A DNA stretch of 64,000 bases from an uncultured Prevotella sp. (GCA_905196835.1 CAJJWN010000013.1:1-64000), one strand, 5' to 3'. Shown: positions 43,552 through 52,349, counted from the first letter of the stretch. Numbers and translations are program-made. The notes: generated from the sequence alone by a model not told the origin.

Positions 43552-44328
43552 ATGATAAGTCCAAAAGCAGAAATAGACCCGAAGGCGAAAATAGGGAAGA
43601 ACGTAACCATCTATCCCTTCGCCTACATCGAGGGCGACGTTGAGATTGGCGACGACTGCGTGATATATCCATACGTCAGCATAATGAACGGCACACGCAT
43701 GGGACGCGGCAACACCGTGTACCAGAACACGGTGCTCGGAGCCGTGCCTCAAGACTTCAACTATTGCGGCGACGCATCGCAGCTGATTATCGGCGACGGC
43801 AATACGTTCCGCGAGAACGTGGTAATCAACCGCGCCACCTTCTGTAGCGGAAAGACCGTGATAGGCAACCGCAACTCGTTCATGGAGGGCGTCCACGTAT
43901 CGCACGACACCAAGATTTCAGACGATTGCGTGTTCGGCTACGGTACGAAAATCGCCGGTGACTGCGACATAGAGAACGCCGTAATATTCTCGTCGAACGT
44001 AATCGCCAACGCGGGAGTGCGCGTAGGCCGCGGCTCTATGGTGCAGGGAGGCAGCCGCTTGAGCCGTGACGTGCCGCCGTACATCATCGCCAGCGACAAC
44101 CCCGTGAAGTACGGAGGCGTTAACAGTACCATCCTCAAGATGCACGGCGTATCTAACAAGGTTGCCGACCATATCGCAAACGCATACCGACTGGTGTTCC
44201 ACGGACAGACGAGCGTGTTCGACGCAGTGCGCCAAATACGCGAGCAGGTGCCCGACGGACCGGAGGTGCAGCACATCATCGAGTTCATCGACGCAACGAA
44301 ACTCGGCCTCATCAGCAAGATGTGGTAA
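43552..44328 (+). CDS. lpxA: UDP-N-acetylglucosamine acyltransferase, LpxA-like
   Basis: First step of lipid A synthesis (acyl transfer from ACP to UDP-GlcNAc), judged by the left-handed beta-helix made of hexapeptide repeats (IGKNVTIYPFAYIEGDVEIG, GDDCVIYPYVSI and so on to about residue 190) and a helical C-terminal part (VFHGQTSVFDAVRQIREQV). VHVSHDTKI provides the conserved catalytic-type histidine. At 258 residues it is close to E. coli LpxA. It is not next to lpxC, fabZ or lpxD, unlike the usual lipid A cluster, so it could be a second LpxA-type paralogue. A strong terminator follows. Confidence 0.85.
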   Translation: MISPKAEIDPKAKIGKNVTIYPFAYIEGDVEIGDDCVIYPYVSIMNGTRMGRGNTVYQNTVLGAVPQDFNYCGDASQLIIGDGNTFRENVVINRATFCSGKTVIGNRNSFMEGVHVSHDTKISDDCVFGYGTKIAGDCDIENAVIFSSNVIANAGVRVGRGSMVQGGSRLSRDVPPYIIASDNPVKYGGVNSTILKMHGVSNKVADHIANAYRLVFHGQTSVFDAVRQIREQVPDGPEVQHIIEFIDATKLGLISKMW

Positions 44329-44352
44329 CCTGCGCACATGGCACATACACTT

Positions 44353-44398
44353 ATAAACCGGGCAAGGAGCGGCCGCTTCTTGCCCGGTTTATTTTTTC
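44353..44398 (+). terminator. Rho-independent terminator after lpxA
   Basis: ATAAACCGGGCAAG (44353-44366) pairs with CTTGCCCGGTTTAT (44379-44392) and runs into a T-tract. The loop contains the palindrome AGCGGCCGCT. Confidence 0.9.
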
Positions 44399-44429
44399 TT
44401 ACGGCCCGGCCGACGGCGTATGGCTTTCC

Positions 44430-44538
44430 AATATGCCACCTTTCACCTTCCAAAAGGCCGTCTTTTACACGCTAAAAGGCCGCCTTTCGCAATGCGAAAG
44501 ACGGCCTTTTATAACATGCCTGATTATCAATCGGTTAC
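44430..44538. repeat. 22-nt periodic array, 4 units, plus tail motif
   Basis: Units start at 44430, 44452, 44474 and 44496, then the tail CTGATTATCAATCGGTTAC (44520-44538). The tail ends 4 nt before the stop codon of the minus-strand gene at 44543. Confidence 0.82.
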
Positions 44539-44542
44539 AAGG

Positions 44543-45151
44543 CTATGCCTTACCGCTGTCTTCGTATTCGCTAATCACGAGCTGCCTGGGCAGCGTTATC
44601 AGTTTAAGACGCTTGAACCACACGCGCGACGAGCTGTTGAAATGACGCGTGGTGTGGCTGCTTATCATGTAATAACTTAACGTGTACTCGTCCATCAGAC
44701 TGCCGAAGGCCGCCTTGATGCGCGAGCATTTCTCGTTGACGGCGTTGTCCGTAGGGTCGGTCAGGCGGCTTACCGTCTCGTCAATCCTGTCAGGGTCAGT
44801 GCTTGGCGATATGCTCCGGTATATCCGGCGCAGCTCCTCGCGGTGGTCTGACAGGTCCTTGAACTCTATGCCTTCCTCATGGTTGAGGAACAATATGTAC
44901 AAAGCCTTGTGCACGGGAGTGAGCGTTACCTCGGCGTTATAGTCCTTCAGTATGAAGCGGAAGTCGCGCGTGATGACGAGGCGGCTCAGCTTTGCGCGCG
45001 CCGCTTCTATGCGCAGCTGCTCCAGTACGGGCACGCTTATCGCCCTCAGCATGAGGTCGTAGCGTCCCGTCTGCCAGAGCCTGTTCACCAGCGCGTGCAG
45101 TTCCTTAGCCAGTTCTTCCGCCTTCCGGCTGTCGTCCTCCGTCGTTTCCAT
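44543..45151 (-). CDS. Conserved hypothetical protein
   Basis: A soluble protein of about 202 residues starting METTEDDSRKAEELAKEL, with no signal peptide. The middle carries a segment LTPVHKALYILFLNHEEGIE followed by LSDHREELRRIYRSIS and NEKCSRIKAAFGSLMDEYTL. I recall this pattern in uncharacterised Bacteroidetes proteins; it looks like a winged-helix-type fold (weak inference). A -7 box (TATTTTTG) ends 4 nt before this ATG, so the longer frame (start 45187) is excluded and the message may be leaderless. It is divergent from the FtsZ gene. Confidence 0.75.
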   Translation of the reverse strand: METTEDDSRKAEELAKELHALVNRLWQTGRYDLMLRAISVPVLEQLRIEAARAKLSRLVITRDFRFILKDYNAEVTLTPVHKALYILFLNHEEGIEFKDLSDHREELRRIYRSISPSTDPDRIDETVSRLTDPTDNAVNEKCSRIKAAFGSLMDEYTLSYYMISSHTTRHFNSSSRVWFKRLKLITLPRQLVISEYEDSGKA

Positions 45152-45155
45152 GATG

Positions 45156-45163
45156 CAAAAATA
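45156..45163 (-). promoter_or_regulatory. -7 box immediately before the hypothetical gene
   Basis: TATTTTTG on the minus strand with only CATC between it and the ATG. Transcription would begin at or very near the start codon. Confidence 0.5.
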
Positions 45164-45251
45164 CTCCTTTATTTCGTTAAAAGCCACGCGGCGCGCCGTG
45201 TTTTTTCGTCTGCAAGCCTTGCAGGCGCATCTACTTTAAGGAAAAGATGCT

Positions 45252-45259
45252 TACCTTTG
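45252..45259 (+). promoter_or_regulatory. -7 box of the ftsZ-like gene
   Basis: TACCTTTG followed by TGCC, 14 nt before the ATG at 45274. It faces the divergent box at 45156-45163 about 90 nt away. Confidence 0.65.
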
Positions 45260-45273
45260 TGCCGTAATAACGC

Positions 45274-46629
45274 ATGACTATGAACGAAAGGACACACAGT
45301 GTGGTCGATTACGGCGAGCCCGTAGACATGACAAAGCACATCATCAAGGTAATCGGCGTAGGCGGCGGAGGATGCAACGCGGTTAAGAACATGTACCAGG
45401 AGGGCATCACCGACGTGTCGTTCGCCGTGTGCAACACCGACAGCAAGTCGCTCTCCCACTCGCCCGTACCCGTCAAGGTGCTGCTCGGCAACACCGGTCT
45501 TGGCGTGGGCGGTGTGCCCGAACGCGGCAGGGAGGAGGCCGAAGAGAGCATCGACAAAATCAAGACGCTGCTCTCCGACAACACGAAGATGGTGTTCATC
45601 ACCGCCGGAATGGGCGGCGGCACGGGCACCGGCGCAGGTCCGGTGGTGGCATCCGTGGCAAAGGAGATGGGCATGTTGACCATCGGCGTGGTAACCATTC
45701 CGTTCTATTTCGAGAAGGAGAAGAAAATCATAAAGGCGCTGAAGGGTGTCGAGGAGATGCGCAAGAACGTCGATGCGCTGCTCATAGTGAACAACGAACG
45801 CCTGTGTGACGTCTACTCGAACACGCGCATTTCGGTCAAGGACGCATTCAAGTGCGCCGACGCAATACTGGGAAACGCCGTCAAAAGCATATCCGAGCTA
45901 ATCACCATCGAGGGCGACATCAACCTCGACTTCCGCGACGTGGAGACAACGATGAAGGGCGGCGGAGGCGCAATCATGGCCATAGGGCGCGCCGGAGGAG
46001 AGCACCGCGTGGAGAAAGCCTTTCTCAACGCGCTCGACTCTCCGCTGCTTTACGGCAGCGATGTGAGCAAGGCCAAGCGCATACTGTTCAACATCTACAC
46101 CAGTCCTGACAGTCCGCTGTTCGTTGACGAGTTGCAGGAAATCGACGCGTTCATGGACGAGCTGTCGCCCCAGATAGAAGTAATATGGGGAGTGTCTGAC
46201 GACGACACCCTCGGCGAAGACGCCAAGATAGCCATCCTCGCCACAGGACTTGACGACGATAGCGGCGACTTCGCCGACAAGGCCGACACCCGTTTTGACG
46301 ACGACGCGGAGCATTACCACATGCTGATAAAGAAACTCTACTCGCCGGGCAACGGCAAGGCGGACACTACCAAGCAAAATCCTGACGAAATAAAGATAAC
46401 GGTCAGCAACTACGGCGGCACCCAACAACCCGACGACGGCACGCCAACCAACGGAGGCGGAACCGCAACCGGCACCCCGGACAGCGGCAAGACAGACAAC
46501 AGCAATCCGCCTGAAACACCACCGGTAAAGCCCGCAACACAGACAGGCAACCGCTCTCAAACCAACACACAAACACTTGTGGAACGCCTTAAGATTATCT
46601 GGAACAAAGCCCTTAAATGCGAAGAATAG
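45274..46629 (+). CDS. ftsZ: Tubulin-like GTPase FtsZ, stand-alone copy
   Basis: Forms the cytokinetic ring by GTP-dependent polymerisation. The GTPase core is complete: IGVGGGGCNAVKNM (residues about 27-40), NTDSKSL, the tubulin signature GGGTGTG (114-120), and the T7 loop INLDFRDVETTM with catalytic acidic residues. A Gly/Thr/Pro-rich linker (about 385-435) ends in a short amphipathic segment (LVERLKIIWNKALKCEE). In most Bacteroidetes ftsZ sits in the mur/fts (dcw) cluster after ftsA. This copy has no division neighbours, and its sequence (PVPVKVLLGNTGLGVGG, PFYFEKEKKIIKAL) differs from the typical form I know (PFRFEG). It may be a paralogue. Confidence 0.88.
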   Translation: MTMNERTHSVVDYGEPVDMTKHIIKVIGVGGGGCNAVKNMYQEGITDVSFAVCNTDSKSLSHSPVPVKVLLGNTGLGVGGVPERGREEAEESIDKIKTLLSDNTKMVFITAGMGGGTGTGAGPVVASVAKEMGMLTIGVVTIPFYFEKEKKIIKALKGVEEMRKNVDALLIVNNERLCDVYSNTRISVKDAFKCADAILGNAVKSISELITIEGDINLDFRDVETTMKGGGGAIMAIGRAGGEHRVEKAFLNALDSPLLYGSDVSKAKRILFNIYTSPDSPLFVDELQEIDAFMDELSPQIEVIWGVSDDDTLGEDAKIAILATGLDDDSGDFADKADTRFDDDAEHYHMLIKKLYSPGNGKADTTKQNPDEIKITVSNYGGTQQPDDGTPTNGGGTATGTPDSGKTDNSNPPETPPVKPATQTGNRSQTNTQTLVERLKIIWNKALKCEE

Positions 46630-46651
46630 GCCGAGAAAACCCAGCCTGCAT

Positions 46652-46733
46652 AATTAAGAATTAAGAGTTAAGAATTAAGAAAATCACCAATGAAGCATTT
46701 TTCTTAATTCTTAACTCTTAATTCTTAATTTTT
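46652..46733. repeat. Paired inverted low-complexity arms (TTAAGAATTAAGAG type)
   Basis: Left arm about 46652-46685 and right arm about 46698-46733, separated by only about 12 nt. The right arm encodes, on the minus strand, the final residues LRIKS and stop of the MATE gene at 46711. Confidence 0.75.
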
Positions 46734-48060
46734 TCAGCCTCTTGTACACGAAGTACACGGCCGGAATGAGGAACAAGTCGGCTGCCACGAAGGCCAAGGG
46801 GTCGCCGTAGCATACGCCGAGGAAGCCGAACGTGGGCACCACCCAGAGGCTCACTCCGCAGCGTGCAATCAGCTCCATCACGCCCGAGAGCACCGACAGG
46901 TTTGAGTAGCCGAGCCCTTGCAGGCTGTACCTGAATACGGTGAGCGTGCCCAACGCCAGGAAGAAGTAGCTCGGAATGAGCATGTATTGGGCGGCAATGG
47001 CTATGATGTCGGTCTTTTCCGCGTCGATGAAGAGCAGCATCATCTCATCCGCAAAGAAGTATATTATCACCGTGGTAACCAGGAAGAACACCACCGTTAT
47101 CTTCATAGCAGCCTTTATTCCGAGCTTCACACGCTCTATTTTACCCGCCCCGATGTTCTGTCCGCAGTACGTAGCCATGGCTACGCCGATGTTCTCGTAC
47201 ACGCAGGTGAAGATGTACTTGGCCCTCGCGGCGGCGGTAAATGCGGCCACGTACATGGTGCCGAGAGCGTTGTTCGCGCTTTGGAGCATTATCACTCCGA
47301 TGGCGGTTATCGAGAACTGCATACCCATCGGCACGCCGTTCATGAGCAGCTTGCCCGTCATCTTGTCGTTGTAGGCGCGCTCGCGGCCCGTGGGAATGAG
47401 CATCTTCATGCGCTTCTTTATATACGTGAAGCACAGCACCGAGGCGAAGGCCTGCGACGCCATGGTAGCCAGTCCGGCACCCTCCACGCCGAGGCCGAGG
47501 CCCATTATGAGCACGAAGTCGAGCACGATGTTGAGCAGCGAGGCCGCTATAAGGAAATAGAAGGGCTGCTTTGAGTCGCCCAGCGCGCGTATGAAGCCCG
47601 ACAGCATGTCGTAAGACATGGTGAAGGGTATGGCAAGAAAGTTGATTAGCAGGAACACGTAAGCGTCATGGAACACGTCCTGCGGCGTGTTGAGCATTTG
47701 CAGGATGCGGTCGCAGAGCACGGCCGTGACCGCCGTGGCGACAACCGCAATCACGGCAACTATGCGCACGGCGTTGGCCACGTAGGCGCGCATCTTGGAA
47801 TAGTCCTTAGCCCCGAACTCCTGCGCCACGGGTATGGCGAAGCCCGCGCAGGCGCCGTTGCAGAAGCCGAGCACAAGGAACATCACCGACGACGACGCCC
47901 CCACGGCGGCCAACGCATCTACGCCGATGAAGCGGCCAACGATGGCCGCGTCGATGAGCAGGTACATCTGTTGCAGTATGTAGCCGCCCACAAGCGGCAG
48001 CGAGAACTTTATGATGTCGCGCGCAGGCGACCCTACGGTCATGTCGTTGATGCTTGGCAT
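46711..48060 (-). CDS. MATE family efflux transporter (NorM-like)
   Basis: A 449-residue exporter with about 12 membrane helices and two MatE halves: IIKFSLPLVGGYILQQMYLL with AAIVGRFIGVDALAAVGAS in the first, and MTGKLLMNGVPMGMQFSITA in the second. The last five residues (LRIKS) and the stop codon are read from the low-complexity repeat, so the natural C terminus has been replaced or extended by the repeat. A -7 box lies about 30 nt upstream. Substrate unknown. A different, DinF-like MATE pump is at 16927. Confidence 0.9.
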   Translation of the reverse strand: MPSINDMTVGSPARDIIKFSLPLVGGYILQQMYLLIDAAIVGRFIGVDALAAVGASSSVMFLVLGFCNGACAGFAIPVAQEFGAKDYSKMRAYVANAVRIVAVIAVVATAVTAVLCDRILQMLNTPQDVFHDAYVFLLINFLAIPFTMSYDMLSGFIRALGDSKQPFYFLIAASLLNIVLDFVLIMGLGLGVEGAGLATMASQAFASVLCFTYIKKRMKMLIPTGRERAYNDKMTGKLLMNGVPMGMQFSITAIGVIMLQSANNALGTMYVAAFTAAARAKYIFTCVYENIGVAMATYCGQNIGAGKIERVKLGIKAAMKITVVFFLVTTVIIYFFADEMMLLFIDAEKTDIIAIAAQYMLIPSYFFLALGTLTVFRYSLQGLGYSNLSVLSGVMELIARCGVSLWVVPTFGFLGVCYGDPLAFVAADLFLIPAVYFVYKRLKKLRIKS

Positions 48061-48088
48061 ATTCTTTCTTCCGTTTTGAAAAACCGTG

Positions 48089-48096
48089 CAAAAGTA
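48089..48096 (-). promoter_or_regulatory. -7 box of the MATE gene at 48060
   Basis: TACTTTTG on the minus strand followed by CACGG, 28 nt before the ATG. Confidence 0.6.
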
Positions 48097-48175
48097 CGGA
48101 TAAGTCGGGAATTAAAAGTCAAGAATTAAGAAAAAATGTGCTAATTTTTATCCGGGCGTTCACCTATGGAAATGC

Positions 48176-48263
48176 GAAAGGCCGTCTTTCGCCTTCCAAA
48201 AGGCCGCAAATCGCAGGCTAAAAGACCGTCTTTCGGCGTGCAAAAGACGGCCTTTTGCAACAC
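48176..48263. repeat. 22-nt periodic array, 4 units
   Basis: Units start at 48176, 48198, 48220 and 48242, followed by GCTGAATATCAAGCCGTTA, a diverged tail motif. It lies between the divergent MATE and ORF6N promoters (spacer 48061-48443). Confidence 0.82.
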
Positions 48264-48322
48264 GCTGAATATCAAGCCGTTAAAAAAGGAGGCAAAAACG
48301 GCCTTCTATGTAAATATTTTCT

Positions 48323-48330
48323 TAACTTTG
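48323..48330 (+). promoter_or_regulatory. -7 box of the ORF6N gene
   Basis: TAACTTTG followed by CAC, with a leader of about 110 nt before the ATG at 48444. Confidence 0.55.
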
Positions 48331-48443
48331 CACAGGCTGTAAGCAAAGCTGATAAGGCAGTCTGACAACTTTCCATCCAACGGCATATTAGATGCGAACG
48401 ATAGATTGGGAATGAATTACAAGAAACATAAAATACATAAAAC

Positions 48444-48995
48444 ATGAATTTAATACCGTTCCAAGAAGTAAAAGACAAAATAATACATCTACGGGGGCAA
48501 GACGTTATACTTGACTTTGCCGTAGCCGAGCTATACGGAGTTGAGACAAGAGAAGTGAACCAAGCTGTAAAGAACAACCAGAACAAGTTTCCTGACGGAT
48601 ATGTTTTTGAAGTCAACAAACAGGAAAAATCAGAGGTTATCAAAAATTTTGATGACCTCGGGAGTATGAAATTCTCACCGACTCTGCCCAAGGCCTTCAC
48701 AGAGAAAGGCCTTTACATGCTTGCCACAATACTGAAAGGCGAAAGGGCTACGGAGACAACCATCGCCATAATCGAGGCTTTTGCCAAGCTGCGCGAGCTG
48801 TCGCGCACCATCGGGGAACTGTCTGCCAGCCCTGACAAGTTCACGCAAAAGTCGCTCATGGAAAAAAGCGGCGAAATCATGGCCGACTTGTTCGGCGAGG
48901 AAATGCAGACGAATGAAACGGAAACGGAAATAGAACTAAACTTCGCCGTACTGAAACTGAAACACACAATAAAGCGAAAGGAAAAAGGAAAATAA
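48444..48995 (+). CDS. ORF6N domain protein
   Basis: A 183-residue protein whose N-terminal 90 residues match the ORF6N/KilA-N-type DNA-binding domain: IIHLRGQDVILDFAVAELYG, then TREVNQAVKNNQNKFP and LPKAFTEKGLYMLATILKGE. The C-terminal part is helical and charged (ELSRTIGELSASPDKF, RKEKGK at the end). Such proteins are common in phages and also scattered as single genes in Bacteroidetes chromosomes, where they are probably regulators. Here there is no phage context. The coding sequence looks somewhat more AT-rich than its neighbours, suggesting acquisition (weak inference). Confidence 0.88.
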   Translation: MNLIPFQEVKDKIIHLRGQDVILDFAVAELYGVETREVNQAVKNNQNKFPDGYVFEVNKQEKSEVIKNFDDLGSMKFSPTLPKAFTEKGLYMLATILKGERATETTIAIIEAFAKLRELSRTIGELSASPDKFTQKSLMEKSGEIMADLFGEEMQTNETETEIELNFAVLKLKHTIKRKEKGK

Positions 48996-49051
48996 TCCAT
49001 ATGAATCCATATAAGGAGAAAGTTATACATATAAACCATACTTGTATCATA

Positions 49052-49522
49052 ATGAAAGCAAGACTTTTTACCGCCGCCATAGCCCTGTGCGCCATGCTGA
49101 TGCTGGCCGGATGCGGCGAAAACGCAATGGAGAGGCAGGCCGGCGAACTGCTGGAGCAGGCCAAGACAGAGTTCAACAACGGCGAATTCACCAAGGCGTT
49201 GGCCGCTATCGACTCGCTGCGCAAGAACTGCCCGCAGGCAATCGAGGCGCGCAAGCAGGCACTACGCCTGTACCAGGAGATAGAGCTGAAGCGCGCGCAG
49301 CTTACCGTCGAGGGCGTTGACAGCGTGCTGCAACGCGTGGAACGCGAGTACCAAAGCATGAAAAGCGCCGTAGACTCGCTGCGCGAAAAGAGCGCGGCTA
49401 CGGTGGAACAGCTGCGCGCGGTCAACCTGATGCGCGTGGAGCGCGACTCGCTGAAGACGGTGTTCGACGTGGAATGCGCCAAGATAAAGTATATAAAGAA
49501 GAAAATGGAAGAGGAAAAATAA
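49052..49522 (+). CDS. Putative lipoprotein with coiled coil
   Basis: A 156-residue protein with a lipoprotein signal (MKARLFTAAIALCAMLMLAGCG; lipobox Leu-Ala-Gly-Cys). A TPR-like helical pair follows (ELLEQAKTEFNNGEFTKALA, AIDSLRKNCPQAIEARK), then a coiled coil to the C terminus (DSVLQRVEREYQSMKSAVDS and on). I chose the ATG at 49052 because upstream codons do not fit a signal peptide. I recognise no named family; the architecture suggests a periplasmic scaffold. It lies 56 nt after the ORF6N gene. Confidence 0.72.
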   Translation: MKARLFTAAIALCAMLMLAGCGENAMERQAGELLEQAKTEFNNGEFTKALAAIDSLRKNCPQAIEARKQALRLYQEIELKRAQLTVEGVDSVLQRVEREYQSMKSAVDSLREKSAATVEQLRAVNLMRVERDSLKTVFDVECAKIKYIKKKMEEEK

Positions 49523-49590
49523 CTCTTTCGGCCATTGGCTACTTTAACTACTTTAACCTACTTACCTTATATTAATTAAGATAAAATCAT

Positions 49591-49598
49591 TACCTTTG
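49591..49598 (+). promoter_or_regulatory. -7 box of the DUF1599-tpiA unit
   Basis: TACCTTTG followed by CACC, 21 nt before the ATG at 49620. The longer open frame starts inside this promoter and is rejected. Confidence 0.65.
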
Positions 49599-49619
49599 CA
49601 CCGGTTTACATATACGGAC

Positions 49620-50174
49620 ATGGCAAAAGACACTTCAAAGACCGAAGAGCAGTTTCGCCGGGCGATGGCAGAATGCCGCTCGCTGTTCGCCAAGAAGCTG
49701 CACGACTACGGCCCGTCGTGGCGGATATTGCGCCCGTCGGCGTTGACCGACCAGCTGTTCATCAAGGCCAAGCGCATACGCAGCCTCGAACTGAAGAAGG
49801 AATCGCTCGTTGGCGAAGGCATAAGACCCGAGTTCGTAGGCCTAATCAACTACGGAATAATCGGCCTCATACAGCTTGACAAGGGCTTTGTTGACACGCC
49901 CGACATGACCGCCGACGAGGCCATGCTCCTTTACGACGCGTTCGCCGACAAGGCGTTGCAGCTGATGCTTAGGAAGAACCACGACTACGACGAGGCGTGG
50001 CGGTCGATGCGCGTAAGCAGCTACACTGACTTCATACTGACGAAAATACAGCGCGTCAAGGAGATTGAGGACCTTGGCGGGGAGACGCTCGTGTCCGAGG
50101 GCATCGACGCCAACTATATGGACATAATCAACTACGCCGTGTTCGGGGTCATAAAGCTTACTGACGGTCAATGA
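49620..50174 (+). CDS. DUF1599 protein
   Basis: A 184-residue soluble protein containing two internally similar halves: [21 protein letters not shown] with [11 protein letters not shown], and [21 protein letters not shown] with [12 protein letters not shown]. This duplicated DYxxxWR...K motif is the mark of DUF1599, which I recall being compared to nucleotide-binding MazG-like folds (uncertain). The stop overlaps the next start by ATGA, so it is translationally coupled to the DoxX-like gene. I recall the same order (DUF1599, DoxX-like, tpiA, SPOR, folE) from Bacteroides. Function unknown. Confidence 0.88.
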   Translation: MAKDTSKTEEQFRRAMAECRSLFAKKLHDYGPSWRILRPSALTDQLFIKAKRIRSLELKKESLVGEGIRPEFVGLINYGIIGLIQLDKGFVDTPDMTADEAMLLYDAFADKALQLMLRKNHDYDEAWRSMRVSSYTDFILTKIQRVKEIEDLGGETLVSEGIDANYMDIINYAVFGVIKLTDGQ

Positions 50175-52249
50175 GCTACAAGAAGGCCATAACGGCGACG
50201 GTCGTCAACCTGTGCCGCTTTGCGGTTGCGCTGACGTTCATCTTTTCGGGATATGTCAAGGCCATAGACCCCCTCGGCACGCAATACAAGCTGCAAGACT
50301 ACGTCGAGGTGATTGGCCTCACGCAGTACGTGCCCGACAGCCTCACGCTCGCGGCCAGCGTAGCGCTGGGCGGTTTGGAGTTCTGCCTCGGCGTGCTGTT
50401 GCTCTTCGCCATAAGGCGCAGGCTCGTAACGCGCCTGCTGTTGCTGTTCATGGCCGTCATGACGCCGCTCACCCTGTGGCTCGCCATAAGCAATCCCATC
50501 AAGGACTGCGGATGCTTCGGCGACGCGGTTGTGCTGACTAACTGGGAGACATTTTACAAAAACGTCGTATTCCTGGCCGCAACGGTGCTGCTGGCGGCGC
50601 GTCCGCTCATGATGCCGAGGTTCATCAGCCGCTCTAACCAGTGGATAGTAACCACGTACACGGTGCTGTTCATCATCGTGTCGAGCAGCATGAGCCTATA
50701 CACCTTGCCGCCGTTCGACTTCCGTCCGTACCACATCGGAGCCGACATACGCAAGGGAATGGAAATCCCTGAAGGCGCGGAGCAGCCGCAGTTCGAGACC
50801 ACGTTCATACTGGAAAAGGACGGACAGCGCAAGGAGTTCACCCTTGACAACTACCCGGACTCCACCTGGACGTTCATCGATAGCAAGACCGTGCAGACGA
50901 GCGAAGGCTACGTGCCGCCCATACACGACTTCTCCATACAGACCATGGACGGCGGAGAGGACATCACGGACAGCGTAATCAGCCGACGGGGGTACTCGTT
51001 CCTGCTGGTGTCTCCGCACTTGGAATATGCCGACGACTCAAACTTCGGCGAAATAGACGCCATCTATGAATACAGCGTTGACCACGGTTACCCGTTCTAT
51101 GCGCTGACGGCGAGCACGGAAGAGGCCGTTGCCCACTGGCGCGACATAACCGGGGCTGAATACAACTTCTACCAGACCGACGACATAACGCTAAAGACCA
51201 TAATCCGCAGCAATCCCGGACTGCTGCTCCTGAAGGACGGAGTCGTCATAGGAAAGTGGAGCCACAACAGCCTGCCAAAGCTCGACTACCAGTCGCCCAG
51301 GCTTGAAGACACGGAGTACGGACACATCCCGGAACACACCGTGACAGGCAAAATCACCGGCATACTGCTCTGGTACATCCTGCCGCTCGTGCTCCTTACC
51401 TTCGCCGACCGTACCTGGAAGTTCACCCGCTGGCTGAAGAAGAAAGAACATTCAAACAAGATATACCAACTATTAAAAGGCAAAAAGAAAATGAGAAAGA
51501 AAATTGTAGCAGGTAACTGGAAGATGAACATGAACCTGCAAGACGGCATCGCTCTTGCTAAGGAACTCAACGAGAAGCTTACAAACGAGAAGCCTAACTG
51601 CGGCGTTATCATCTGTACGCCGTTCATCCACCTTGCAAGCATAGCACAATTCCTCAACCAAGACGTTATCGGACTTGGCGCGGAGAACTGCGCTGACAAG
51701 GAGAAGGGCGCGTACACGGGCGAAGTTTCGGCCGAAATGGTTAAGAGCACAGGCGCACAGTACGTAATACTCGGACACTCGGAGCGCCGCGGCTACTACG
51801 CTGAAACTCCTGAAATACTGAAAGAGAAAGTGCTCCTCGCATTGAAGAACGGCCTGAAGGTAATCTTCTGCATCGGCGAAAGCCTTGAAGAAAGGGAAGC
51901 CGGCAAGCAGAACGAGGTGGTTAAGGCTGAGCTTGAAGGCAGCGTATTCAACCTCACAGAGGAAGAGTTTAAGAACATAATCATTGCTTACGAGCCGATT
52001 TGGGCTATCGGAACGGGCAAGACTGCAACGGCAGAGCAGGCGGAGGAAATCCACGCTTACATCCGCAGCATCGTAGCAGAGAAGTACGGACAGGCCGTTG
52101 CCGACGACACGACAATCCTCTACGGAGGCAGCTGCAAGGCAAGCAACGCTCCCGAACTGTTTGCAAAACCCGACATCGACGGCGGCCTCATAGGCGGTGC
52201 TTCACTGAAAGCAGCCGACTTCATGGGCATCATCGACGCTTGGAAATAA
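50171..52249 (+). CDS. DoxX-like membrane protein fused in frame to triosephosphate isomerase
   Basis: One uninterrupted 692-codon frame. Residues 1-420 are a DoxX/MauE-like membrane protein: four N-terminal helices ([20 protein letters not shown] at about 13-32) with the Cys pair of [10 protein letters not shown], a fifth helix, a periplasmic thioredoxin-like region ([20 protein letters not shown]) and a C-terminal helix ([20 protein letters not shown]). The chain then continues through a basic linker ([20 protein letters not shown]) directly into complete TpiA at residue 441. In related genomes I expect two genes. Either the stop was lost and a membrane-tethered glycolytic enzyme is made, or tpiA is also started internally at 51491. 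Confidence 0.82.
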   Translation: MSYKKAITATVVNLCRFAVALTFIFSGYVKAIDPLGTQYKLQDYVEVIGLTQYVPDSLTLAASVALGGLEFCLGVLLLFAIRRRLVTRLLLLFMAVMTPLTLWLAISNPIKDCGCFGDAVVLTNWETFYKNVVFLAATVLLAARPLMMPRFISRSNQWIVTTYTVLFIIVSSSMSLYTLPPFDFRPYHIGADIRKGMEIPEGAEQPQFETTFILEKDGQRKEFTLDNYPDSTWTFIDSKTVQTSEGYVPPIHDFSIQTMDGGEDITDSVISRRGYSFLLVSPHLEYADDSNFGEIDAIYEYSVDHGYPFYALTASTEEAVAHWRDITGAEYNFYQTDDITLKTIIRSNPGLLLLKDGVVIGKWSHNSLPKLDYQSPRLEDTEYGHIPEHTVTGKITGILLWYILPLVLLTFADRTWKFTRWLKKKEHSNKIYQLLKGKKKMRKKIVAGNWKMNMNLQDGIALAKELNEKLTNEKPNCGVIICTPFIHLASIAQFLNQDVIGLGAENCADKEKGAYTGEVSAEMVKSTGAQYVILGHSERRGYYAETPEILKEKVLLALKNGLKVIFCIGESLEEREAGKQNEVVKAELEGSVFNLTEEEFKNIIIAYEPIWAIGTGKTATAEQAEEIHAYIRSIVAEKYGQAVADDTTILYGGSCKASNAPELFAKPDIDGGLIGGASLKAADFMGIIDAWK
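51491..52249 (+). CDS. tpiA: Triosephosphate isomerase (domain of the fusion, or made from an internal ATG)
   Basis: Interconverts dihydroxyacetone phosphate and glyceraldehyde 3-phosphate. All catalytic elements are intact: NWKMN with the lysine, [14 protein letters not shown] with the electrophilic histidine, [21 protein letters not shown] with the catalytic glutamate and loop 6, and [15 protein letters not shown] with the phosphate-binding loop near the end. From this ATG the product is 252 residues, exactly normal length, preceded by an A-rich start context (GGCAAAAAGAAA). The same frame is open upstream into the DoxX-like protein, so no stop codon separates them. Confidence 0.92.
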   Translation: MRKKIVAGNWKMNMNLQDGIALAKELNEKLTNEKPNCGVIICTPFIHLASIAQFLNQDVIGLGAENCADKEKGAYTGEVSAEMVKSTGAQYVILGHSERRGYYAETPEILKEKVLLALKNGLKVIFCIGESLEEREAGKQNEVVKAELEGSVFNLTEEEFKNIIIAYEPIWAIGTGKTATAEQAEEIHAYIRSIVAEKYGQAVADDTTILYGGSCKASNAPELFAKPDIDGGLIGGASLKAADFMGIIDAWK

Positions 52250-52264
52250 CATCTACAAAGACAA

Positions 52265-52316
52265 GGGAGAGGGCGCACGGCCGGTGCGGCAAGCGTCGGC
52301 GCGCCTCTCTCTTTTA
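52265..52316 (+). terminator. Probable terminator after tpiA
   Basis: GAGAGGGCGC pairs with GCGCCTCTC (one bulged G) and is followed by CTCTTTT. The GC-rich loop can also fold. The next gene starts 34 nt later. Confidence 0.6.
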
Positions 52317-52349
52317 TCAAATCTTTCATCAAACAACGCTTTACAGGAC

